From contig NZ_CP092364.2 of assembly GCF_022370755.2 (NCBI RefSeq), forward strand, positions 5,208,001 to 5,272,000: a stretch of 64,000 bases of DNA. The letters are read 5' to 3'. Shown here piece by piece: positions 18,800 to 27,061 of the stretch; the stretch's first letter is position 1, and every line of letters begins with the position of its first letter. The DNA comes from Mycolicibacterium goodii (GTDB taxonomy: Bacteria > Actinomycetota > Actinomycetes > Mycobacteriales > Mycobacteriaceae). The position numbers were made by a program, and so were the translations under genes. The notes beneath the pieces are model-generated. The model did no database searches. It had not been told where the DNA came from and saw only the letters and a list, made by a program, of their open reading frames with translations.

Positions 18800-20148
18800 G
18801 ACGTGGCACTGTCCCAGCTGGCCTGCGCCTTCTCCAGCGACTGCTCGACGGTCTGCGTGCCTGCGATGGCTAGAGCCAACTGATCGACGAGGTCCTGCAA
18901 CAACTTCGGCGCGCCGGCCTGTTTGGGCCACACGAGCGGGTCACCGTTCAGGCCCTGCCGGATCGGGTCGACGGCCTTGGTGACCACCTTGGCGTAGCCG
19001 TCGGAGTCGAGCACCGCGCCGCGCACCGGGTCGATGCCGGCGCCCGCGGTCGACGACACCGCGAGGTTTTGCGGCGCTGCGGTCGCCCATGCGATGAACG
19101 CCGCAGCGGCGTCGGTGTTCCCCGACGCCGTGGAGATACCCAGGCCGAAGCCCGCGTCCAATGCCGTCCGCGGCGTGGTGTTGCTGCCGCCGACGGGCAG
19201 CGACACCGCGCCCCACCGTCCCGCGATCTTCGACGCCGTCGGATCCTCGGCTCGCAACGCCATGTCGGTCCAGGTGTCCAGCATGGCGCCCTGTCCGGTG
19301 AGAAACGCCGTGTTGGCCTGGTCGAAGCCGATCTGCAGCGGCGTGGGCAGCGCCGCCGGGGCAACCGCCACCAGGTGGTTGAGCGCGGCGACGGACGCAT
19401 CGGAGGTCAGTGCCGGTTTCCCGTTGTCGTCGAACAGGTTTCCGCCGTAACCGGTCAACCGGTTGATGTAACTGCAACCCAGGATCATGGGCACCTGCTG
19501 CCCGGAGACGATCGCTCCGAACGCCGCACCGCGCGCGTCCGTGGTGATCTTGGCCGCCACTTCGTCGTATTCGTCCCACGTCGTGGGCGGTTCGACGTGG
19601 TAGCGATCGAAGAGTTCCGCGTTGTAGAAGAGGATGTGGATGTCACCGTCGTACGGCAGCCCGTAGCGCCTACCGTCGAGCAGCGTGTACGGGTCATAGA
19701 TCGACTTCAGGTAGCCGTCGACCTCGATGTCGCCATGCCGGTTGTCGATCCAGTCGGTGAGGTTCACGAGTGCATCGGCGTCGACGAGGTCACCGAGCCC
19801 GAAGTAGAAGTAGTCGAAGACGTCGAATTCTCCTGTGCCGCTCTGGACGTCGAGGATCTGCTTGCTGGTGAGTTGATCGTATGGGGCGGCGGTGACATCG
19901 AGCGTGCCTCCGGTGGCCTGCTGCCACGCCGGGGCGAGCACGTCGCGGAACGACGTCACGTGCGGTTGATTCACCAGCAGCTTGAGCGTGACGCCGTCGA
20001 ACCGGCCCGACACCGGGGCGTCCGCGGCGAGCGCGCTGTTGGCACCGGACGAACCGCACGCGGCGAGCGCCGGACCCAGGATCGCCGCGCCCGAAGCCAA
20101 TCCGAGCAGTTGCAGCGCCCGACGGCGCGTGAGGGCTGGTGGAGTCAC
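18796..20148 (-). CDS. ABC transporter substrate-binding lipoprotein (family 1)
   Basis: 450 residues. The N-terminus TRRRALQLLGLASG has the twin-arginine pattern, and LAAC is a lipobox, so the protein is probably Tat-exported and lipid-anchored. The mature part has the family-1 fold, with KLLVNQPHVTSFRDVLAPA and WDEYDEVAAKI. GTG 20148 places the signal at the N-terminus; the longer upstream frame overlaps the OsmC gene and is rejected. The ligand cannot be told: a sugar or a polyol is usual for this type. It is 46 bases downstream of the OsmC gene and may share its transcript. Confidence 0.85.
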   Translation of the reverse strand: MTPPALTRRRALQLLGLASGAAILGPALAACGSSGANSALAADAPVSGRFDGVTLKLLVNQPHVTSFRDVLAPAWQQATGGTLDVTAAPYDQLTSKQILDVQSGTGEFDVFDYFYFGLGDLVDADALVNLTDWIDNRHGDIEVDGYLKSIYDPYTLLDGRRYGLPYDGDIHILFYNAELFDRYHVEPPTTWDEYDEVAAKITTDARGAAFGAIVSGQQVPMILGCSYINRLTGYGGNLFDDNGKPALTSDASVAALNHLVAVAPAALPTPLQIGFDQANTAFLTGQGAMLDTWTDMALRAEDPTASKIAGRWGAVSLPVGGSNTTPRTALDAGFGLGISTASGNTDAAAAFIAWATAAPQNLAVSSTAGAGIDPVRGAVLDSDGYAKVVTKAVDPIRQGLNGDPLVWPKQAGAPKLLQDLVDQLALAIAGTQTVEQSLEKAQASWDSATS

Positions 20149-20194
20149 GAGCGGCGAGACTATGCCGGCACACAGCTCGCTGGGAGAGTAAAAC

Positions 20195-20710
20195 TCAGCC
20201 GGATCTTGATTCGATCTCCGCGGCGAGGATCCTCGGTTCGGTACGCACCGGGAAGTTGACGGAATTGGCGATGAAACACATCCGGTGGGCGTCCTCGTGC
20301 AGTCCGGAGGCATCCTCCAGCCGCGCAGAGTCGGCGATCGTGACCTCAGGGCGCAGCGTGACATCGGCGAATGCGCCACTGCCGTCGGGGGTTTCGGTCA
20401 TGGCCCCGACGGGCCGATCCCGGTACGCCGTGACCACGATTCCCGCTTGCGCACACAACGCCAGGTACCAGAGCATGTGGCACTGCGACAAGCTGGCGAC
20501 CAGAAGCTCCTCGGGGTTCCAGCGCTGCTCGTTGCCGCGGAACGCCGGATCGGAACTTCCGGCGATCACCGGCTTGTCGGCCTCCCCGACGCCGGCGACC
20601 TCATGGTCACGCGCATACGCGCGATAGCCGCTGGTGCCCGATCCGGTATTGCCGGTCCAGGTCACCTCGACCTCGTATCGGTGTGTGCGGGGCGCTCGGT
20701 CGGCAGCCAT
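20195..20710 (-). CDS. OsmC-family peroxiredoxin-like protein
   Basis: 171 residues of the OsmC/Ohr superfamily, which reduces organic hydroperoxides through two reactive cysteines. RWNPEELLVASLSQCHMLWY holds one Cys and the second lies in DAHRMCFIANSVNFPV. The domain arrangement fits the OsmC-like group rather than Ohr itself. ATG 20710 follows a TAACGT box by seven bases, supporting a leaderless start there rather than at 20749. It is divergent from the SsuB-type ATPase and upstream of the ABC sugar operon. Confidence 0.83.
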   Translation of the reverse strand: MAADRAPRTHRYEVEVTWTGNTGSGTSGYRAYARDHEVAGVGEADKPVIAGSSDPAFRGNEQRWNPEELLVASLSQCHMLWYLALCAQAGIVVTAYRDRPVGAMTETPDGSGAFADVTLRPEVTIADSARLEDASGLHEDAHRMCFIANSVNFPVRTEPRILAAEIESRSG

Positions 20711-20717
20711 GGGTCCG

Positions 20718-20792
20718 ACGTTAGCAACCTGCTCGCCGATGAGAATCACCCGTAGCGAAAATCTTGACCTTGATCCGTGGCGCCTCTACCCT
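20718..20792. promoter_or_regulatory. Back-to-back promoters of osmC-like and ssuB genes
   Basis: Plus strand: TTGACC (20764-20769), 17 bases, TACCCT (20787-20792), then six bases to the GTG at 20799, a near-consensus housekeeping promoter with a leaderless start. Minus strand: TAACGT (20723-20718), seven bases before the ATG at 20710. Both starts are thus fixed by promoters, not by Shine-Dalgarno sequences. Confidence 0.65.
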
Positions 20793-20798
20793 GCGCGG

Positions 20799-21593
20799 GT
20801 GACTTCGACCGACCTGGCGCCGGCGCGGGTTTCGGTGCGCAATGTCGGCCGGACCTTCGGAACCCACACGGTGTTGCGCGATATCGACCTCGACATCGAA
20901 CCGGGCGAGCTCATCGCGCTCCTCGGCTCGTCGGGCAGCGGAAAATCGACTCTGCTCCGTCTCGTCGCGGGCCTCGATCTGCCCACGGAGGGCCGCATCG
21001 AGATCGACGGCGCCGCCATCCGTGAGACAGATCCGCGGTGCGCCATCGTGTTCCAGGAACCACGGTTGTTCCCGTGGCGATCGCTCGCGGGCAACGTCGC
21101 GTACGGCCTGCCCAAAGGCACGAGCCGGACCGAAGGCGCCGAGACCGTGCGCCATTGGCTCGAAGTGGTCGGCCTGCAGGAGTTCGCCGACCACCGGCCC
21201 CGCCAGGTCTCCGGCGGCATGGCCCAGCGAGCGGGTCTGGCGCGCGCACTGGCCCGGCGTCCGCGCGTACTGCTGCTCGACGAACCACTGGCCGCGCTCG
21301 ACGCCCTCACCAGACTGCGGATGCAGATGCTGCTCGACAGGGTCCAGCAGGAGGCGGGCACCACCACGATCCTCGTGACCCATGATGTCGAGGAGGCCGT
21401 GATCCTCGCCGACCGGGTTCTGCTCCTACGCGCCGACGACTCCGGCGCCGCGAGTGTGGCCGCGTCGTTCGACGTACCGATCCCCAAGCCGCGCGACCGC
21501 GGCGACCCACGTGTCATCGAGTTGCGCGATGTGCTGCTCGACGAACTCGGCGTACCCCGCCGCGCCCCCGACCCGTCCACGACGCGTATCTAG
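20799..21593 (+). CDS. ssuB: Aliphatic sulfonate/nitrate/taurine-type ABC transporter ATPase
   Basis: 264-residue ATPase of the SsuB/TauB group. Walker A GSSGSGKST, Q-loop VFQEPRLFPWRSL (typical of this group), signature VSGGMAQRAGLARAL, Walker B VLLLDEPLAALDALTR and VTHDVEEAV are intact. The GTG start follows a TACCCT box by six bases. It heads a three-gene set with a binding protein and a permease. The specific substrate is not shown by sequence; sulfonates are the usual ligand. No monooxygenase (ssuD) is adjacent. Confidence 0.82.
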   Translation: MTSTDLAPARVSVRNVGRTFGTHTVLRDIDLDIEPGELIALLGSSGSGKSTLLRLVAGLDLPTEGRIEIDGAAIRETDPRCAIVFQEPRLFPWRSLAGNVAYGLPKGTSRTEGAETVRHWLEVVGLQEFADHRPRQVSGGMAQRAGLARALARRPRVLLLDEPLAALDALTRLRMQMLLDRVQQEAGTTTILVTHDVEEAVILADRVLLLRADDSGAASVAASFDVPIPKPRDRGDPRVIELRDVLLDELGVPRRAPDPSTTRI

Positions 21594-21632
21594 CCGCACC
21601 CCACTGCCCTGGACCGAGAAAGCTTGATCCAA

Positions 21633-22598
21633 ATGAGAATTCGTCATCTGGCCACGATGTTGGCAGCCGTCGCCCTCGCCGCGACCTCGGCCTGCGGCTC
21701 CGAGGGCAGCCAGTCGTCGGACAAGGACGTCCGACTCGACTATGCCTACTACAACCCGTTGAGCCTGGTTGTGCGTGACCAGAAGCTGCTGGAGAACCAG
21801 GGTTACAACGTCACCTGGATCCTGTCCGCGGGCAGCAACAAGGCCAACGAGGGGGTGCGCTCGAACGCACTGGACTTCGGATCGACCGCCGGTTCCGCGG
21901 CTCTGGTCGCCCGGGCCAACGGCACCCCGTTGAAGGTGGTCGACGTCTACAGCCAGCCGGAGTGGACCGCGCTGGTGGTCGCCAAGGATTCGCCGATCAA
22001 GTCGGTCGCCGAACTCAAGGGCAAGAAGATCGCGGTGACCAAGGGCACCGACCCGTACTTCTTCCTGCTGCAGGCCCTTGATGCGAACGGACTTTCGGCC
22101 GGTGACGTAGAGATCGTGAATCTGCAGCATGCCGACGGCAAGACTGCGCTCGAGCGTGGTGACGTCGATGCCTGGTCCGGTCTGGATCCGTTCATGGCGC
22201 AGACCGTCCAGGAACAGGGGGCACGCCTGCTGTACCGCAATCCCGAATTCAACTCCTATGGGGTGCTCAATGTCCGCGAGGACTTCAGCGCAGCGCATCC
22301 CGACACCGTCCAGGCGGTGGTCAACAGCTACGAGGAGGCCCGCAAATGGGCACTGGAGCACCCAGCCGAACTGACGGCGCTGCTGGCGCAGGAAGCAAAG
22401 ATCAGCCAGTCGGTGGCCGAGGAGGAGATGGAGCGGACGGCTCTGGACATCGACCCGGTCCCGGGGGCGGCACAGAAGGCGGTGTTGGAGAAGATCGTGC
22501 CGATCGCCGTCGCCGACGGCGACATCAAATCCGAGCAGGCCGCGCAGGAGGCGCTGGGATCGCTGCTGGATCCGCAGTACGCGCAGCAGGCGGACTGA
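21633..22598 (+). CDS. ssuA: ABC transporter substrate-binding lipoprotein, sulfonate/nitrate type
   Basis: 321-residue periplasmic lipoprotein with signal RIRHLATMLAAVALAATSAC (lipobox SAC). The NMT1/SsuA-like fold is seen in YNPLSLVVRDQKLLE, LDFGSTAGSAALVARANG and AELKGKKIAVTKGTDPYFF. ATG 21633 is preferred to the in-frame TTG at 21624. It delivers the ligand to the SsuC-like permease encoded next. Ligand identity rests on family resemblance only. Confidence 0.82.
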   Translation: MRIRHLATMLAAVALAATSACGSEGSQSSDKDVRLDYAYYNPLSLVVRDQKLLENQGYNVTWILSAGSNKANEGVRSNALDFGSTAGSAALVARANGTPLKVVDVYSQPEWTALVVAKDSPIKSVAELKGKKIAVTKGTDPYFFLLQALDANGLSAGDVEIVNLQHADGKTALERGDVDAWSGLDPFMAQTVQEQGARLLYRNPEFNSYGVLNVREDFSAAHPDTVQAVVNSYEEARKWALEHPAELTALLAQEAKISQSVAEEEMERTALDIDPVPGAAQKAVLEKIVPIAVADGDIKSEQAAQEALGSLLDPQYAQQAD

Positions 22599-23368
22599 AC
22601 ATCGGCGCAGCGTTACTGAACAAGCTTTCGCTGCTCGCGATCGGCTTGATCGTTCCGGTCGCGCTACTGGCGATCTGGCACCTGGTGGCGAACAGCGGGG
22701 CGTTCTCCCCCAGCCAGCTGCCCCCGCCGGCAGACGTGCTCGAAGCGCTCGGCGAGTTGGTGCGCCGCGGTGATCTGTGGACGCATCTGCAGACCAGTGT
22801 GTCGCGTGTGTTCGCCGGCTACCTCGCGGGCGCGGCCGTCGCGCTGGTCCTCGGGTCGCTGATCGGCTTGTCGGCCACCGTAAGACGACTGCTCGCGCCG
22901 ACGGTCGCGGCATTCCGCACGGTGCCCTCCCTGGCGTGGGTTCCATTGCTGCTGTTGTGGTTCGGCATCGGCGAGACACCGAAGCTCACGCTCGTCGCCA
23001 TCGGTGCGTTCTTCCCGATCTACACCACGACGGCCTCGGCGCTCTCGCACGTCGACGCACAACTGCTCGAGGTGGGCCGCGCGTACGGGCGCCGCGGCGC
23101 GGCGCTGGTGACCACGGTGATGCTGCCCGCGGCGGCACCAGCTCTTGTGAACGGCCTGCGACTGGGGTTGGCCAACGCGTGGCTGTTCCTGGTCGCGGCG
23201 GAGCTGATCGCCTCGTCGAAAGGCCTCGGTTTCATGCTGATCGACAGCCAGAACACCGGGCGTACCGACGTGATGTTGTTGGCCATCGCGCTGCTGGCCG
23301 GGCTGGGCAAGCTCAGCGATTCGCTGTTCGGGATCCTCGAGGCGCGTCTGGTCCGCCGGCGCAGCTAG
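22595..23368 (+). CDS. ssuC: ABC transporter permease, SsuC-like; start codon uncertain
   Basis: About 257 residues with six hydrophobic segments and the EAA loop LEVGRAYGRRGAALVTTVML. VPSLAWVPLLLLWFGIGE is the SsuC/TauC signature. No ATG or GTG lies near the expected N-terminus. The CTG at 22595, overlapping the ssuA stop (CTGA), is the best fit and implies translational coupling; a TTG near 22647 would cut into the first membrane segment. The frame is open upstream within ssuA, which is not coding in that frame. It ends four bases before the convergent lysR-type gene. Confidence 0.78.
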   Translation: MNIGAALLNKLSLLAIGLIVPVALLAIWHLVANSGAFSPSQLPPPADVLEALGELVRRGDLWTHLQTSVSRVFAGYLAGAAVALVLGSLIGLSATVRRLLAPTVAAFRTVPSLAWVPLLLLWFGIGETPKLTLVAIGAFFPIYTTTASALSHVDAQLLEVGRAYGRRGAALVTTVMLPAAAPALVNGLRLGLANAWLFLVAAELIASSKGLGFMLIDSQNTGRTDVMLLAIALLAGLGKLSDSLFGILEARLVRRRS

Positions 23369-23371
23369 TGG

Positions 23372-24232
23372 CTACCGGCGCCGCAGACCCGCGCTCGCCC
23401 CCAGCACCGCGTCGGTGATCGCCTTCACCAAGAGGCTTTCGAGTTTCCAACACTGCCAGAACAGCGGCACATCCAGGTGATGCTCGGTGATGGGCACGAA
23501 CGACGCGTCGACCAGATCCTCGGGGTACATGCCCCACCCAAGACCCGCGCGCACCGCCGCACCGAACCCCTCCGCGGTCGGGATGAAATGCACAGGCCGG
23601 GCGATGTCTCGGCGGAACGCCTTGCGTACCAACTGATCCTGAAGCCGGTCATCACGGTTCCAGGCCAGTGACGGCGCCACGGCGGCCGCATCACGGGTGA
23701 ACCCGTCGGGCAGATGGCGCGCCATGTACTCGGTGCTGGCGACCGGCACGTACCGCATCGATCCCAACGGGTGGACGCGGCAGCCCGACACCGGTGTGCG
23801 TTCGGTCGTCACCGCGCCCATCACGACTCCTTCCCGCAGGAAGCGCGCGGAGAGGTCCTGGTCCTCGATCCGGATGTCGAACAGGACGTCGGGCAGGCGC
23901 CGGAAAACCCCGGTGAACCACGACGCCATCGAATCGGCGTTGACCGCCAACGCCATTCGTGGCCGCTGCGACGATCCGCCGCCCATGTCGGCGAGCGCCT
24001 CGGATTCCAACACTGCCATCTGCGCCGCCAGGCGCAGCAGCGGAATCCCAGCAGGTGTTGCCCGGCAAGGCTTTTCCCGCACCACCAGGACCTGCCCGAC
24101 CCGTTGTTCCAGCGCCTTGATCCGCTGGCTGACCGCCGACGGCGTCACGTGCAGCTTGGCCGCGGCCGCGTCGAAGCTGCCGAGTTCGATCACCGCGGCA
24201 AACGCGGCGAGCTGCTGACCATCGATCTGCAC
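23372..24232 (-). CDS. LysR-family regulator, ArgP/LysG-like
   Basis: 286 residues. The winged helix-turn-helix has LAAFAAVIELGSFDAAAAKL and HVTPSAVSQRIKALEQRVGQ, followed by the LysR substrate domain. The long VTPSAVSQRIKALE and RPVxFIP style core is that of ArgP/IciA, which usually controls amino-acid export. No lysE exporter is adjacent. GTG 24232 follows TAGCAT by seven bases, a leaderless start; the longer frame from 24301 is less likely. It converges with ssuC and is transcribed after the peptidase gene in the same direction. Confidence 0.83.
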   Translation of the reverse strand: MQIDGQQLAAFAAVIELGSFDAAAAKLHVTPSAVSQRIKALEQRVGQVLVVREKPCRATPAGIPLLRLAAQMAVLESEALADMGGGSSQRPRMALAVNADSMASWFTGVFRRLPDVLFDIRIEDQDLSARFLREGVVMGAVTTERTPVSGCRVHPLGSMRYVPVASTEYMARHLPDGFTRDAAAVAPSLAWNRDDRLQDQLVRKAFRRDIARPVHFIPTAEGFGAAVRAGLGWGMYPEDLVDASFVPITEHHLDVPLFWQCWKLESLLVKAITDAVLGASAGLRRR

Positions 24233-24353
24233 ATAAGTGATGCTAATCGCGTCGTGAATTGATCTCACCGCGCTTATCCGGCGATCCGCCACGGACCCCA
24301 TCGTCGGGCTTGAGTTTGCAGTTGCTGGTCCCGAATGCGAACCGAGATCTGGC

Positions 24354-25079
24354 CTACAGCCGCCGCACGCTCAGCGCGGTCTCGGTGACCACGCCGCCGC
24401 TCGCCTCGATGAGATACGCTCCTGCCGTTCCGTTTTCGGCGACCGCTTCCACGAGATCGGTGCCCCGGTACAGCAGGCCGGCACCGTCGTCGGTGGCGTA
24501 CGCCGCGGGGGCAGCTGCAGTACGAACCAACTCATGCAGGACCGGCCGACGCTGCCCCTCGGAGTCGTAGTGGACCCCGTTCGCGTACGGGAGGAACCCC
24601 AGACCGTTGGTGACCGGCCGCAGCTGCGGACCGAACGAGTCTGTGGGACCGCCGAGATGCCAGCAGATCGAACCAGCCGAGATACCGGTGAGCACGACTC
24701 CGGCCTGCCACGCGACCCGCAATGCCTCGTCCAGATCGTGCAGTCGCCACATCGCAAGCAGGCCCGCGACGCTGCCACCGAACACCCACACGACGTCTTG
24801 TCGGAGAAGATGCGCGGTCACGTCTTCGAAGGTTGGCATCGGGAACAACGCCACATGCGACGGTAGGTATCCGCGACTCTGTGCGGCCTCGGTGAGGTGA
24901 TGCAGGACCGCTCTGTCGTCTCCCACCGCTGTCGCCAGCAGACACACCCGCGGCGGACGTCCGGTGACCCCGGACAGCTCGACGGCAAAATCCGTCAGCG
25001 CGGTGAAGGTGTAGCGCGTGCGCTGACCGGGCGCAATTCCGCCGCTGGTGGCGAGGATGGTGGGCGCTTCGGCAGGCAC
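24354..25079 (-). CDS. Peptidase S51 (dipeptidase E-like) family protein
   Basis: 241 residues with the alpha-hydrolase-like class I glutaminase fold used by dipeptidase E and cyanophycinase. The nucleophile serine is in GISAGSICW. A FGGSVAGLL loop and a conserved DDGAGLLYRG strand follow. It would cleave dipeptides with N-terminal Asp, or a related substrate. GTG 25079 is preceded by TACCGT at seven bases, which supports a leaderless start; the frame is open to 25106. No transport or peptide-uptake gene is adjacent. Cytosolic. Confidence 0.75.
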   Translation of the reverse strand: MPAEAPTILATSGGIAPGQRTRYTFTALTDFAVELSGVTGRPPRVCLLATAVGDDRAVLHHLTEAAQSRGYLPSHVALFPMPTFEDVTAHLLRQDVVWVFGGSVAGLLAMWRLHDLDEALRVAWQAGVVLTGISAGSICWHLGGPTDSFGPQLRPVTNGLGFLPYANGVHYDSEGQRRPVLHELVRTAAAPAAYATDDGAGLLYRGTDLVEAVAENGTAGAYLIEASGGVVTETALSVRRL

Positions 25080-25378
25080 GGTTCGTACGGTAGGCGCATG
25101 TCGCACCGAGAACCACTTGATATTCGCAGTTCTCCCAGCGCAATTCTCAACGCCGGACAGGAGTTGCCGTCAGCGAACTCTCACCGCGTCAGCTGATGCG
25201 CGTCGACCCGCGCATGCGGGCATCGCCGCCAGCTCAGCAACGAACTTTTATGCACGGTGGTTGACGGATGGGCGGCCCAGTGATGCATCGGAAGCACGCC
25301 GGGAATCAGGTGGTTACGCTGTTATTTGTCGCGTGCGGCCAGATCAGGAGGACCGCACGACGTTGACTGGAGCGATGC

Positions 25379-25927
25379 GTGACCGAGAACGTGACCGAGA
25401 AGTTGTCGACCGGAACAGAAACGTTGCTCATGGCCCGCGTCGATGAGGGAGACCGGCTGTGGCAAACCCAGCTGGAGCAGACCATCGCGTCGATCCCCTG
25501 GTTGCGCGCAACGATGGCTCATCTGACCGCGCTCAACGACGGCACGCTGCAACACGATGCCAGCGACAGTTTCGTGGTCACGTTCGACCGCGCCTCCGAC
25601 GCCGTGGCGTGTGCACTGGATCTGCAACTGGCCCCGCTGGAGCCCTTCGTGTTGTGCATCGGGATTGACACCGTCGAGCACACCGACCCTGCCGACGAAG
25701 ATGGTGCCGCACGATTGCGCGACCTGGCCCAGGGCGGCCAAACCTTGGTCTCGGCCACCACGGTGGCGCTGGCGGCCAACCGGCTACCTGCCTACGCGAC
25801 GCTCCAACCGCTGCGCGCCGGCCTCAGGAACGAGCCGCTGTTCGAGCTCGACCACCCGGGCCTGCGCCGTCACACCGTTCTTCCACATGAGCCCAACCCC
25901 GTTGGCGCCCAGCCTCGGTCGAATTAG
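25379..25927 (+). CDS. Stand-alone degenerate nucleotide-cyclase-like domain protein
   Basis: 182 residues matching the N-terminal adenylate/guanylate cyclase-like part of large mycobacterial LuxR-type regulators. The order is LLMARVDEGDRLW (for the usual DVEGSTRLW), a DSFVVTFDRASDAVACALDL stretch, then ARLRDLAQGGQTLVSATTV. The metal-binding Asp of the first motif is kept but the second is altered, so catalysis looks doubtful. There is no AAA or HTH domain after it. GTG 25379 has GGAG ten bases upstream. It converges with the PAS-ANTAR gene, 28 bases apart. Confidence 0.6.
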   Translation: MTENVTEKLSTGTETLLMARVDEGDRLWQTQLEQTIASIPWLRATMAHLTALNDGTLQHDASDSFVVTFDRASDAVACALDLQLAPLEPFVLCIGIDTVEHTDPADEDGAARLRDLAQGGQTLVSATTVALAANRLPAYATLQPLRAGLRNEPLFELDHPGLRRHTVLPHEPNPVGAQPRSN

Positions 25928-25955
25928 TATCCGGTCCGAGACCAAGGATCGCCAC

Positions 25956-26657
25956 TCACGCCGATGTCGACATCGAGTCGTCGGAGCTGGTCACCCGCCG
26001 TGATGCGGTCAGCAGGAGCTGGTCGAACCTGGATCGGGACAGGACACCGGCGTCGCCGAGTGCCGTGAAGTCTCTCGCCGCCTGTTCGGCCAGGACGCGC
26101 AACTTGACGTTGCTCTCCTGCGAGAGCCACTTCAGCAGATCGAACGCCGCGTTCTCGTCGATGCCGTATATCAGCATCAGCATGCCCTTGACCTGCTCGA
26201 TGACCGCCCGTCGCTCCGTGATCTTGGCGACCTCGGCCGTGATCGCTGCATCTTCCTGACGGCTCGAATCGGGCGTCACGTCGATGTAGAAGCCCCGGGT
26301 GCCGACGACCGCGCCATCGTCGTCGCCGAGGAGCTGGTCGCCGACGACGATGACCTGGTGTACCGCACCGGTGGTGTCGATGATGCGATGCTTCCTGCCG
26401 AAGGCTCGCTGCTTCACGATCATGTCGTCGATATCCGCGGCGACTTCGTCACGGTCATCGGGATGCTTGTGCGACAGAACGAGTTCGGTTGTCGGCGTGA
26501 CAGTGCCCGGCTCGTAACCGTGCATTCGTTGCACCTCGGCGGACCACTCCCAGCGTTGGTCGGCGAAATAGAACCGGAACCAGCCGATGTGTTGTGGCGT
26601 GCCGCCGGACATCGCCCGGGCAACCGCGTCGGCGCCACCTTCAGGTTGGCGGGTCAT
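25956..26657 (-). CDS. PAS-ANTAR RNA-binding regulator
   Basis: 233 residues: a PAS sensor (about residues 15-125, GWFRFYFADQRWEWSAEVQR near its start) followed by an ANTAR domain (about 140-205, ERRAVIEQVKGMLMLIYGID). ANTAR domains bind paired RNA hairpins and cause antitermination. ATG 26657 overlaps the stop of the upstream zinc-finger gene by four bases (ATGA). No ANTAR-type double hairpin was found in the flanking DNA. Ligand and targets are unknown. Many mycobacterial PAS-ANTAR proteins have no partner kinase nearby, as here. Confidence 0.82.
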   Translation of the reverse strand: MTRQPEGGADAVARAMSGGTPQHIGWFRFYFADQRWEWSAEVQRMHGYEPGTVTPTTELVLSHKHPDDRDEVAADIDDMIVKQRAFGRKHRIIDTTGAVHQVIVVGDQLLGDDDGAVVGTRGFYIDVTPDSSRQEDAAITAEVAKITERRAVIEQVKGMLMLIYGIDENAAFDLLKWLSQESNVKLRVLAEQAARDFTALGDAGVLSRSRFDQLLLTASRRVTSSDDSMSTSA

Positions 26658-26989
26658 CGCGCCCACTTCGCGTACGGCATCGGCTTGGTTGCCGGCATCT
26701 CCCGGCCGAACTCCCGTTGAAGGTCCGCCATCTGCTGCAATCGCTCCGCCGTGTCCCGGCACAGCCTGCGGGACTCTTCGATGTGCTCGCGGGCGCGTTG
26801 GATCGTCCGAGCGACCTCCGACCGGACGAGGACGGGCTGACCGGCGGCGGGGCGTTGACTGCTCAGCGCCGCGACGCGGCGGGCGGTCCGGGCCCGGTGC
26901 GCCTTCTGCCTGCATGCCGAGGAGCAGTAGACCGCGTCTGAACGCGCTGAGAAGCCGGTGCTGCACACGGCGCATATCGTCACAGCCAT
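26654..26989 (-). CDS. Small zinc-finger protein of unknown function
   Basis: 111 residues. The N-terminus has a CxxC-x12-CxxxC pattern (Cys6, Cys9, Cys22, Cys26, with His31 close), which suggests a zinc site of the MYND or zinc-ribbon kind. A helical, Arg/Glu-rich stretch follows (residues 55-95). ATG 26989 follows TAACGT by seven bases, so the transcript is probably leaderless; the frame extends to 27046. It overlaps the PAS-ANTAR gene by four bases and forms an operon with it. It may be a cofactor or regulator of that protein; no function can be assigned. Confidence 0.6.
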   Translation of the reverse strand: MAVTICAVCSTGFSARSDAVYCSSACRQKAHRARTARRVAALSSQRPAAGQPVLVRSEVARTIQRAREHIEESRRLCRDTAERLQQMADLQREFGREMPATKPMPYAKWAR

Positions 26990-26993
26990 AGCC

Positions 26994-27003
26994 GTAACGT
27001 TAC
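26994..27003. promoter_or_regulatory. Palindrome over the -10 of the zinc-finger/ANTAR operon
   Basis: GTAACGTTAC is a perfect ten-base palindrome that contains the TAACGT -10 on the minus strand. A second half-site, GTAACG, lies about 18 bases upstream (27011-27016). Binding there would block RNA polymerase, so it is a repressor-operator candidate. Confidence 0.45.
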
Positions 27004-27061
27004 AGCTGTCGTTACGCTTGCGCGGCGCCTCTGATCGGCGTAACACCTGGTGAGTGGACCG

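Noticed and set aside
20149..20379. Upstream extension of the 18.8 kb binding protein
   Set aside because: It lies antisense-free but inside the OsmC gene and lacks the signal peptide, which appears only from GTG 20148.
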